Assembly: GCF_001553605.1 (NCBI RefSeq) | Contig: NZ_CP014229.1 | Span: 2,136,501-2,200,500 of the forward strand | Direction of reading: 5' to 3' | Length of the DNA stretch: 64,000 nucleotides | Source of the DNA: Desulfovibrio fairfieldensis | GTDB taxonomy: Bacteria > Desulfobacterota > Desulfovibrionia > Desulfovibrionales > Desulfovibrionaceae | Shown here: positions 44,940 to 51,166 of the stretch, piece by piece | Position numbering within the stretch: position 1 is the first letter of the stretch | How the letters are laid out: each line of letters begins with the position of its first letter | Program-made: the position numbers and the translations under genes | Notes under the pieces: model-generated | Told to the model about the DNA's origin: nothing | Database searches by the model: none | The model's input: only the letters and a program-made list of their open reading frames with translations

Positions 44940-45915
44940 GATCGACAGCAGCACCGCCACCCCGGACAACAAATTTACCGAGGGTGATCCCACAATTCCG
45001 GTAGCTGCCACCACCGTAACGGCGGACTGGTTGAACAGCGTCCAGGAGGAGCTGGTCAAGGTCGTGACGGAGGCGGGCCTGGAGCTGGACAAAGCTGATA
45101 CATCGCAGCTCTGGCAGGCCATCGTCAAAATTATCGGCGTCAAGGCTCCCATTGCCACCACCAAGGCTCCGGGCCTCGTGCAGGTCGGCTCCGGCCTTGC
45201 CATTACGGCAGCGGGCCTGCTTTCCGTGCTCGTTGCCACGGCGGCCAGAGCTGGCATTATGCAACCTGACGGCACCACCTGCGCGGTAGATGCCAACGGT
45301 GTACTATCCGTCATCAAAAAGGCTGATGCAGCCGTGGAAAGGTTGGAGGTGTTGCGCAAGCTCACTATTGGCGCTCCCAAGTTTCATCGATCCACGGTGC
45401 TGCCCGATGATCACGCATGGCCGGACGGCTCTTTTGTGGAGTTTGAAGACTGGCCGGAGTTCTACGAGATCTACGAGCAGGGCGGATTTACCGGCCTTGT
45501 TATACCTTGGGATGCCGATACTGAAGAGCAGGCGGCCAACCTTGGCAAGTTCCGGCCCAACGCCGCTAACCCCACGGGATTATATCTTCCTTTGCATGGC
45601 GGCCAGTTTTTCCGAAATTGGGTGCTGGGGGGGGATGGGACGGCGGGCACGTGGGGGACGGATACGGGACGTAACTTGGTTGGCAGTGCTCAAGCATTTT
45701 ATCCTAACTCGCTAATAGGATGGCAAGAGTTTGTTGGGGCACTATATGCTGACAACAGCGGCAGGATTGGCAACCCGGCGGCCTCAATGAGTGGCACTTA
45801 CCCACGCACGCTGCGTCTTGACGCATCTCGCCTTTGGGGTGGACACGCCGGGACGGAGTTTGCTCCAGCCCATATTCGACTCCCTGTAGTTTTTTATCTA
45901 GGCAAAGCAGCATAA
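44932..45915 (+). CDS. Tail fibre, expressed variant (constant part plus cassette 1)
   Basis: 327 residues from GTG at 44932. The first 226 residues are constant: a baseplate-binding start (HRIDSSTATPDNKFTEGDP), shaft repeats and a DUF-type collar (DHAWPDGSFVEFEDWPEFY). At FFRNWVLG (residues 226-233) the gene enters the recombination site, and the last 102 codons (45610-45915) are the exchangeable receptor-binding tip ending in FYLGKAA. All silent cassettes downstream align to this same phase. It should bind a surface sugar or protein of the host. The tip present sets the current host range. Confidence 0.88.
   Translation: MHRIDSSTATPDNKFTEGDPTIPVAATTVTADWLNSVQEELVKVVTEAGLELDKADTSQLWQAIVKIIGVKAPIATTKAPGLVQVGSGLAITAAGLLSVLVATAARAGIMQPDGTTCAVDANGVLSVIKKADAAVERLEVLRKLTIGAPKFHRSTVLPDDHAWPDGSFVEFEDWPEFYEIYEQGGFTGLVIPWDADTEEQAANLGKFRPNAANPTGLYLPLHGGQFFRNWVLGGDGTAGTWGTDTGRNLVGSAQAFYPNSLIGWQEFVGALYADNSGRIGNPAASMSGTYPRTLRLDASRLWGGHAGTEFAPAHIRLPVVFYLGKAA
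45605..45629 (+). repeat. Recombination site a (in the fibre gene)
   Basis: Forward copy with core TTCCGAAATTGGGTGCTGGG. It differs from the other six in its 5' flank (AGTTT instead of CGCCT). It is the junction between the constant fibre and the tip. Confidence 0.75.
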
Positions 45916-45932
45916 CTTTTATCTATGACATG

Positions 45933-45957
45933 CGCCTTTCCGAGCTTGGGTGCTGGG
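45933..45957 (+). repeat. Recombination site b
   Basis: Forward copy, CGCCTTTCCGAGCTTGGGTG then CTGGG. Opens silent cassette 2. Confidence 0.75.
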
Positions 45958-46243
45958 ACAAAGCGCGGATGCGGGCGCGTGGGGCCGGGATGAGATTAGG
46001 AATATCACCGGGGCAATCGGGAAGGAAATACGTGATGACACAACCAATCTCGGAGTTTTTTCTAAATCCAAAGCCAGTAGCATAACGGGGATGACTCTGG
46101 TCACATCTGGGAGTGGTACCGCCGCAGTCCTATCTCACTCCGTCTCAACATTTGCCACATCCAACATGGTCCCCACCGGCCCCGCGAACGTCCCCCAGCA
46201 CATCTGGCAGCCGGTTATCATCTACTTGGGCCGCCCGAGGTAA
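45938..46243 (+). other. Silent fibre-tip cassette 2
   Basis: 102 codons including the stop, in the same phase as the expressed tip. Begins FRAWVLGQSADAGAWG and ends QPVIIYLGRPR. No ribosome site or start codon of its own. Its 3' end overlaps that of cassette 3 on the other strand by 22 bases. The first 70 bases are nearly identical to the start of cassette 3. Confidence 0.8.
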
Positions 46244-46503
46244 ATGACCACGGGTTGCCAGATGTGGGGCGGGACATTCTGCGGGCCGGTGGGGACGACA
46301 CGGGAGGCATTAAACTTATATTTCAATCTCCCCCCAGGACCTGAACCAAGGTAGGTATCGCCTGGATACAACGTCCCTGTGATAGCCCCGTCTTGCTGTG
46401 CTGCCCCTTCTTGCCGGGCGACAAATCCACCAGTGATATTCCTAATCTCATCCCGGCCCCACGCGCCCGCATCCGCGCTTTGTCCCAGCACCCAAGCTCG
46501 GAA
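46222..46503 (-). other. Silent fibre-tip cassette 3
   Basis: 94 codons on the minus strand, FRAWVLGQSADAGAWG to QPVVIYLGRPK. Tail-to-tail with cassette 2, forming one invertible segment between sites b and c. Its central part is a base-perfect copy of cassette 7. Confidence 0.8.
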
Positions 46504-46508
46504 ACGCG
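46484..46508 (-). repeat. Recombination site c
   Basis: Inverted copy; on the minus strand it reads CGCGTTTCCGAGCTTGGGTG then CTGGG. With site b it bounds the first segment. Confidence 0.75.
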
Positions 46509-46569
46509 CACGGCTCTTTGAAAACTCCATAGGGTTAAACGGTTTCTTCGCTGGCCTCCGGCCTTTCCG
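46499..46569. repeat. 71-bp spacer repeat, arm 1
   Basis: Spacer between sites c and d. Its reverse complement is at 47151-47221 with two mismatches in 71 positions. It runs through both neighbouring sites and could itself support inversion of the middle segment. Confidence 0.85.
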
Positions 46570-46584
46570 AGCTTGGACGCTGGG
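46560..46584 (+). repeat. Recombination site d
   Basis: Forward copy, GGCCTTTCCGAGCTTGGACG then CTGGG; opens cassette 4. The TTGGACG variant is unique to this copy. Confidence 0.7.
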
Positions 46585-46891
46585 ACAGGGGCGGGAGGCC
46601 GGAGCTTGGCAGACTGATACGGGGCGAGAGGTTTCTGGTACTTTTGGTGGTTTTTCTCCGACGCCATCTGGAGCCTTTACCTCCTCAAACGATGTCCGCA
46701 ATATTGGTGCTGGCAACAACCACAGTTACGTTTTGTATACAATGGCCGCTTCTCTTGCGTGGGGCAGCGAGCATACAGGAACGGAATTTACCCCTCCACA
46801 CATCTGGCAGCCTATCATCCTATATCTGGGCCGCTCTGCCCAAGTAGAGGATCACCGGGATATCAACGCTGGGCGGCATGACCGTGGATGA
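46565..46891 (+). other. Silent fibre-tip cassette 4
   Basis: 109 codons, FRAWTLGQGREAGAW to QPIILYLGRSAQ, then 15 extra residues because the usual stop position is read through into the antisense of cassette 5. Tail-to-tail with cassette 5, with a 72-base overlap. Confidence 0.8.
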
Positions 46892-47155
46892 TGCTCCATA
46901 GACATCGTTACTTTTGGATGCGTCGATACCGAGTGCATAGCCTTTGCCATAGTTGGAGGATGACATTGCGCTGCCATGTGTGCACTGCGACCCCTTGATG
47001 ATAGCACCGTTTACAAGGCCAGCGGCGACACTACCTCCAGGGGAGATAAATCCGTCCTCGTTGCCGACAGCCGTCGCTTGTCCCGTAATGTTGGGCAGCC
47101 CTGGTTTGTTGTGACTCCCCGCCATCCCATCGGCCCCGAGCGCCCAATTTCGGAA
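46820..47155 (-). other. Silent fibre-tip cassette 5
   Basis: 112 codons on the minus strand, FRNWALGADGMAGSH to PVILYLGRAAQI. The longest tip domain, Gly/Ser-rich (SAMSSSNYGKGYALGID). Shares only the start and end motifs with the other cassettes. Confidence 0.8.
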
Positions 47156-47160
47156 AGGCC
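47136..47160 (-). repeat. Recombination site e
   Basis: Inverted copy; reads GGCCTTTCCGAAATTGGGCG then CTCGG on the minus strand. With site d it bounds the middle segment. Confidence 0.75.
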
Positions 47161-47221
47161 GGAGGCCAGCGGAGAAACCGTTTAACCCTATGGAGTTTTC
47201 AAAGAGCCGTGCGCCTTTCCG
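47151..47221. repeat. 71-bp spacer repeat, arm 2
   Basis: Inverted partner of 46499-46569. It contains a vestigial in-frame start (MEFSKSRAP) just ahead of cassette 6, which suggests that the spacer descends from an old fibre-gene segment. Confidence 0.85.
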
Positions 47222-47236
47222 AAATTGGGTGCTGGG
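47212..47236 (+). repeat. Recombination site f
   Basis: Forward copy, CGCCTTTCCGAAATTGGGTG then CTGGG; opens cassette 6. Confidence 0.75.
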
Positions 47237-47513
47237 GGCGGAGCGGGAGGCCGGGAGTTCACAGCTTGATGCTTTGCAGCAAATGACCGGTAGCGTTAAG
47301 GCCTCAAGACTTTGGTATGGTGGTGATGAGGTAGAGCTATCTGGCGTTTTTTCATCTGTATCCCATGAAGTCGGAAATGCCGGACCTGGAGGGGGTAATC
47401 AGCACCACATGGGTTTTTTATTCGATCCATCCCGCGTGGTCCGCACCGCCGCAGAAACACGGCCCATGAATGTTTCTCAGCCGATTATCACCTACTTAGG
47501 CCGTCCGAGGTAA
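47217..47513 (+). other. Silent fibre-tip cassette 6
   Basis: 99 codons, FRNWVLGAEREAGSSQ to QPIITYLGRPR. An upstream ATG (47190) gives an open frame but no convincing ribosome site. Tail-to-tail with cassette 7, with a 22-base overlap. Confidence 0.8.
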
Positions 47514-47773
47514 ATGACTACGGGCTGCCAGATGTGCTGGGGCACGTTCACGGGGCCGGTGGGGACGACACGGGAGGCATTAAACTTATATTTCAATCTC
47601 CCCCCAGGACCTGAACCAAGGTAGGTATCGCCTGGATACAACGTCCCTGTGATAGCCCCGTCTTGCTGTGCTGCCCCTTCTTGCCGGGCGACAAATCCAC
47701 CAGTGATATTCCTAATCTCATCCCGGCCCCAGCTCCCGGCCACCCGCTCCGCCCCGAGCACCCAATTTCGGAA
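47492..47773 (-). other. Silent fibre-tip cassette 7
   Basis: 94 codons on the minus strand, FRNWVLGAERVAGSWG to QPVVIYLGRPK. From 47553 to 47731 it is identical to cassette 3 (46283-46461), so two silent copies encode almost the same tip. Confidence 0.8.
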
Positions 47774-47778
47774 AGGCG
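47754..47778 (-). repeat. Recombination site g (outer end of array)
   Basis: Inverted copy; reads CGCCTTTCCGAAATTGGGTG then CTCGG on the minus strand. It closes the array, 40 bases before the Tfa-like gene. Confidence 0.75.
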
Positions 47779-47818
47779 AAGTGCAAAACAATAACCCTCA
47801 ACCATCCAAGGAGATACT

Positions 47819-48421
47819 ATGAGCACCACTATGTACACGTTCGATTTGCGCACCGGCGCTCTGACCGGCTCCCGGCCCGCCCAGGTTGTAGGCGGCAAAG
47901 AGCTGACCATCTGCGCTGGGGCCACACCCGTGGCCCCGCCTACCGATATCCCGACCGGACACGCGGCCCGCTGGACGGGCAGCGCTTGGGAGGTAGTGGA
48001 GGATCACCGCCAACACATGGACTCCAAGGGCACCAAGCAGGGCGGCACGCCATACTGGCTGTCCGCTGATGGCGACGACTGGCAAAGTCCTCCGCGTTAC
48101 ACTGAGGAACTCGGCCCGCTGCCCGAGGGGGCCGTGACGGAACGCCCGAAAAAACCGCTGTCCGTCCTCAAGGCCGAAAAGGAGCGCGAGATCACGGCGG
48201 CCTGTGACGCGGCCATAGTTGCCAGCCTGACCATGCCCACGGCCTCACCCTCCACCACGGAGGTTGCCGTGGCCGCCGCCTCGCTGGCCAGCGTTGATCC
48301 CGACGGGCCGGACACCTTGCTGTCCCTGCACACGGCCCGCCGCGACGAACTGCTGGCCGCCATAGCGGCAGCGGAATCTCCTGCTGCCCTAGCCGGGGTG
48401 GAGGTCAGCTATGCCGTATAG
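47819..48421 (+). CDS. Tail fibre assembly chaperone (Tfa-like)
   Basis: 200 residues, with the AAGGAG ribosome site. The N-terminal TFDLRTGALTGSRPAQ and the ARWTGSAWEVVEDHRQ motif (about 60-75) are typical of Tfa/gp38-type chaperones that fold the fibre tip. It lies outside the shuffling array, so one chaperone probably serves all tips, unlike Mu, where S and U switch together. It overlaps the next small gene. Confidence 0.78.
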   Translation: MSTTMYTFDLRTGALTGSRPAQVVGGKELTICAGATPVAPPTDIPTGHAARWTGSAWEVVEDHRQHMDSKGTKQGGTPYWLSADGDDWQSPPRYTEELGPLPEGAVTERPKKPLSVLKAEKEREITAACDAAIVASLTMPTASPSTTEVAVAAASLASVDPDGPDTLLSLHTARRDELLAAIAAAESPAALAGVEVSYAV

Positions 48422-48572
48422 CCCCTTTGCTGGCAGAGAGTGCCCCGTCTGCGGCCATGCCCTGCGCATGGTCCTGACGGATGCTGGCTTGATCTGGGTC
48501 TGCCCTGTCTGCGGCGAGGTGCGGGACATACTGGGCGTCAGCCTCGCGGAGCTGTTCCACGCCGTGGCGTAA
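48411..48572 (+). CDS. Small zinc-ribbon protein
   Basis: 53 residues from ATG at 48411, overlapping the Tfa stop by 11 bases. Two CPVCG knuckles (residues 10-14 and 31-35) make a classic zinc ribbon, followed by a short helix. A possible DNA-binding partner of the neighbouring recombinase, by position only. Confidence 0.6.
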   Translation: MPYSPFAGRECPVCGHALRMVLTDAGLIWVCPVCGEVRDILGVSLAELFHAVA

Positions 48573-48634
48573 CCTGACCGCTCTTTTACAATCGTATAGA
48601 GACCGACCGATAAGGCACACAAAAGGAGGTTGTT

Positions 48635-49693
48635 ATGCCTGTTGTGTGCCTGAAGTACAAACGCAAGCCCTGGGTGGTCAAATACCGCGAGCCGTGGAGC
48701 GGCAGGCCTCGCCAGCGGGCTTTTGCTGTCGAGGCCGAGGCCCGCGCCTTTGAGGATGCCCAGGCATCGCTCTATGAGCGGGAGCGGGCCATCATCAAGG
48801 CCGTGCGACGGCGGAGAGCCCAGGGCCGTCCGGCGAGTCTCACGATAGCCGAAGTTCTGGACCGGTATCTGGACAGTCTGGGCAATCCGTCCACCAGGGC
48901 CGCCAGCGCGTACCATCTGCGGTTGTTTGCGGACATCTACGGCCAGCGCAAGGCCCACTGTCTGACTTTAGAGGACGTGGGGGCGTTTCTCGCGCTGCAA
49001 CAACAGCGCGGCGTGAGCAAAAGCACAGCCTGCCGCCGCATGGGCATCGTCCGGGCCGCCTATCACTGGGCGGCCCGCTGGGGCTTGCTGCCCACCAATC
49101 CACTGGCGGGCCTGCAACTGGCCAGCCCCGCGCCGCAGACACCGGACCCGCCCACGGCCCGTGAAGCTCGGATGCTTTATGCGACGGCCGCGCCGCATGT
49201 GCAGCGGGTGATCGCCCTGGGCATGGCCACCGGCGCGCGTATCGGCCCCAGTGAGCTTTTTCGGCTCCGCTGGACGGATATCGACACGCGTGGAGCCGCG
49301 CTGCGCATGCCCAATGCCGCCAAGGGAGCACGGGCCGAGGCCCGCGAGGTGCCGTTACGGCAGGATGTTCTGCGCCTGCTGCGGCGCTGGGAAGCGGAAG
49401 ACGCGGCCCTGGGCTGTCCATGGGTCATCCACTACAGAGGACGCCCCGTGCGCAGTATCAGCCGAGCTTGGCATAATACCCTGCGCCGGGCGGGCATTGA
49501 GCGGCGCATCCGGCCCTATGATCTGCGCCACGCTTTCGCCAGCCGGGCTCTGGATCATGATGCGGACCTTAAATGCGTGGCCGAGGTTATGGGCCACGCC
49601 AATGAAAAGATGATTGTGAGATTTTACCGCCATACCAGCGCCAAACAGCGCCGCAAGGCGGTAAATGCGGCCCCGTCGCTGGGGCTGGAATAG
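48635..49693 (+). CDS. Tyrosine recombinase, candidate fibre-cassette shufflase
   Basis: 352 residues with AAAGGAGG before the ATG. The N-terminal arm-binding and SAM-like core-binding domains (about 1-165) are followed by the catalytic domain with Arg202 (ATGARIG), Lys230, Arg298 in YDLRHAF, His321 (MGH) and nucleophile Tyr331. The usual His of box II is Tyr295, a tolerated variant. Mu-like phages do not need an integrase because they transpose, and this gene sits 0.9 kb from seven inverted sites. I infer an Rci-like role; a classical att integrase is the alternative. Confidence 0.83.
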   Translation: MPVVCLKYKRKPWVVKYREPWSGRPRQRAFAVEAEARAFEDAQASLYERERAIIKAVRRRRAQGRPASLTIAEVLDRYLDSLGNPSTRAASAYHLRLFADIYGQRKAHCLTLEDVGAFLALQQQRGVSKSTACRRMGIVRAAYHWAARWGLLPTNPLAGLQLASPAPQTPDPPTAREARMLYATAAPHVQRVIALGMATGARIGPSELFRLRWTDIDTRGAALRMPNAAKGARAEAREVPLRQDVLRLLRRWEAEDAALGCPWVIHYRGRPVRSISRAWHNTLRRAGIERRIRPYDLRHAFASRALDHDADLKCVAEVMGHANEKMIVRFYRHTSAKQRRKAVNAAPSLGLE

Positions 49694-49868
49694 TTTCGGC
49701 AGAGGCGGGGGCATTGGGGTGCCCCCACCGGCCCGGCTGGGGAAGCCGGACCACGGCCCCACACGACGGACCACCCATCGTGCGGAGTAACCGCCTGCTG
49801 TTTACCCTTGGCAAAGGGCGCAAACACGCTAGCAGGCTGTTGCACGGGGCGCAACATTATTACACGAC

Positions 49869-50078
49869 ATGCAAAGAGAGGATTTGCCGGACATCAAATG
49901 TCCCCGTTGTCATCGGCTGCTGGCGCGCGGCACGGCTGTGTTTATGGAGCTGTACTGCCGCCATTGTAAAATCTATGTCATCTTGCGGGCCACGAGCCCC
50001 AACCTCGCGGGCCATAGCGCCTCCTCCATGGAGGCACAGTGTCCACCCCCCGTAAACCTTATCATCCCCCAATTCTGA
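49869..50078 (+). CDS. Com-like zinc-finger translational activator of mom
   Basis: 69 residues. Two CxxC pairs (Cys11/Cys14 and Cys30/Cys33) in KCPRCHRLL and YCRHCKIYV match Mu Com (62 residues), which binds mom mRNA and opens its ribosome site. The gene overlaps mom by 40 bases, as in Mu. The 175 bases upstream (49694-49868) hold several GC hairpins, including GGGGGCAT/GTGCCCCC. Confidence 0.85.
   Translation: MQREDLPDIKCPRCHRLLARGTAVFMELYCRHCKIYVILRATSPNLAGHSASSMEAQCPPPVNLIIPQF
50019..50041 (+). promoter_or_regulatory. Translation-inhibiting hairpin over the mom ribosome site
   Basis: GCCTC (50019-50023) pairs with GAGGC (50031-50035); the same stretch contains the palindrome CCTCCATGGAGG (50023-50034). 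The mom ribosome site GGAGG is inside, four bases before the GTG start. This matches the Mu logic in which Com must melt a stem-loop before mom is translated. Confidence 0.6.
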
Positions 50079-50764
50079 GCGCTTATCTGCCGCCTGACGG
50101 TAACCATCCTGATTACATCTTGGGGGCCACCGGTCCTCAAGGCTTTGGCCGCGCTGCCTTTTATGTGGCGCAAATCCCGTGCCGTGACGCGCGATCTATC
50201 ATCACCACGCACCACTACAGCCATCGCGTCGTCAATAATAGCTACCTACACTTAGGCATCTTCCGCGAAGGAGCTCTGGAAGGGGTGCTGCAATGGGGGT
50301 ATGCATTACAGCCCGCACGGGCTGGTGCTATTGTAAATGGAACCGTACAAGGAGAATATCTGGAGCTTAATCGTATGTGGCTGGATGACGAGGCCCCCCG
50401 TAACAGCGAGAGTCAGGCCATTAGCTATGCACTCAAATATATCAAACGGGCTTGTCCTTCCGTGGCTTGGGTACAGAGCTTCGCAGACGAGCGCTGCAAA
50501 GGCTTGGGCGTGGTCTATCAGGCGTGCAGCTTCCTTTATGTCGGCTGCCATAAAACCACTTTTTACGAACTGGATGGAGAGATATACCACGAGATGATGG
50601 CAAGGCGGAAAGATGTCCGGCGCGGCTTGTACTTGCAAGCCCACATCCACCGGGCAACAGCGCGCATATTGCGACAATTTCGCTATGTGCGCTTTCTCAA
50701 AACGGACTGGCAACGCCGCCTACGCCTGCCAATACTGGCGTATCCCAAACCGAACGAAGCGTAA
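50039..50764 (+). CDS. mom: Mom-like DNA adenine modification protein
   Basis: 241 residues from GTG at 50039. The Mom pattern is clear: ITTHHYSHRVVNNSYLHLG, GVLQWGYAL, ELNRMWLDDEAPRNSESQA and VQSFADERCKGLGVVYQA. In Mu, Mom converts adenines to a carbamoylmethyl form that protects phage DNA from restriction. It is the last phage gene, at the right end, as in Mu. Late expression and translational control through Com are expected because the product is toxic to the host. Confidence 0.9.
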   Translation: MSTPRKPYHPPILSAYLPPDGNHPDYILGATGPQGFGRAAFYVAQIPCRDARSIITTHHYSHRVVNNSYLHLGIFREGALEGVLQWGYALQPARAGAIVNGTVQGEYLELNRMWLDDEAPRNSESQAISYALKYIKRACPSVAWVQSFADERCKGLGVVYQACSFLYVGCHKTTFYELDGEIYHEMMARRKDVRRGLYLQAHIHRATARILRQFRYVRFLKTDWQRRLRLPILAYPKPNEA

Positions 50765-50803
50765 AAGTAAAAAGGCGAGGATCGACCTCGCCTTTTTACT
50801 TTT
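50763..50803. terminator. Terminator at the right end of the prophage
   Basis: AAAAGTAAAAAGGCGAGG and its exact complement CCTCGCCTTTTTACTTTT form an 18-bp stem with loop ATCGA. It overlaps the mom stop codon and works in both directions, isolating the phage from the host tRNA gene. Confidence 0.9.
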
Positions 50804-50881
50804 ATGTTGTGTGCCATTTTGCGCGCGAATCAGTGCCAACCGCGCCGCCCCCTTATTCACAGCGGGCACCAGATGGGCACC

Positions 50882-50923
50882 AAAAGAAAAAGCAGGATAC
50901 ATCCGAAATAGATGTAACCTGCT
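50882..50923 (-). terminator. Terminator of the tRNA-Arg gene
   Basis: On the minus strand AGCAGGTTACATC pairs with GATGTATCCTGCT (one mismatch), followed by TTTTTCTTTTGG. It lies 10 bases after the tRNA 3' end. Confidence 0.8.
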
Positions 50924-50932
50924 GTGATAACT

Positions 50933-51009
50933 TGGCGCGCCCAGGAGGAATCGAACCCCCGACCAAGAGCTTAGAAGGCTCCTGCTCTATCCATCTGAGC
51001 TATGAGCGC
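50933..51009 (-). tRNA. tRNA-Arg (anticodon TCT)
   Basis: 77 nt including an encoded CCA. Acceptor GCGCTCA / TGGGCGC (one G-T pair), D stem GCTC/GAGC, anticodon loop CTTCTAA with TCT, T loop TTCGATT, discriminator G. Host gene directly beside the prophage right end. A phage boundary next to a tRNA is typical of integrases, but Mu-type phages insert at random. Confidence 0.95.
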
Positions 51010-51166
51010 AGGACAAAACAACGGCCATGCCGTTGTTTTCGGGCCCACTATAGGGGCGGCGGTCCGCCGCGTCAAGACGCGGGCGCGGCTTGTTCCACGC
51101 GCCGATTGTCTGTACAGTCCCGGCACGTTAGGCCATAAAACAGCGCTTGACGGCAAGGAGGGCGGC

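Larger units (their letters stand above)
11060..50880. mobile_element. Mu-like transposable prophage (ends approximate)
   Basis: The gene order is Mu-like from repressor through A, B, GemA, Mor, lysis, head, tail, fibre and com-mom. The left end must lie left of the repressor stop (11238) and the right end right of the terminator after mom (50803). Host sequence resumes no later than the terminator of the tRNA-Arg gene (50882). I could not find a convincing 5-bp target duplication or matching TG...CA termini by eye, so the ends are given to within about 100 bp. All structural modules appear intact, so the phage may be functional. Confidence 0.9.

Noticed and set aside
45950..47791. Reading the short frames of the fibre array as independent genes
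   Set aside because: They lack ribosome sites and starts, and all align to the recombination site and to the expressed tip. They are silent cassettes.
13091..50839. TTGGCACT motif seen several times across the phage (13091, 13115, 20045, 25056, 34535, and inverted at 50832)
   Set aside because: It looks over-represented, but several copies are simply Leu-Gly-Thr or similar codons inside genes. I could not show a link to the phage ends. A statistical count against shuffled sequence would decide.
11107..50942. tRNA-Arg 3' end as integrase attachment site (shared GGCGCGCCC at about 11111 and 50934)
   Set aside because: Only nine GC-rich bases match, the tRNA has its own terminator before the phage, and the phage has a Mu-type transposase. 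No long tRNA-end duplication is present at the left side.
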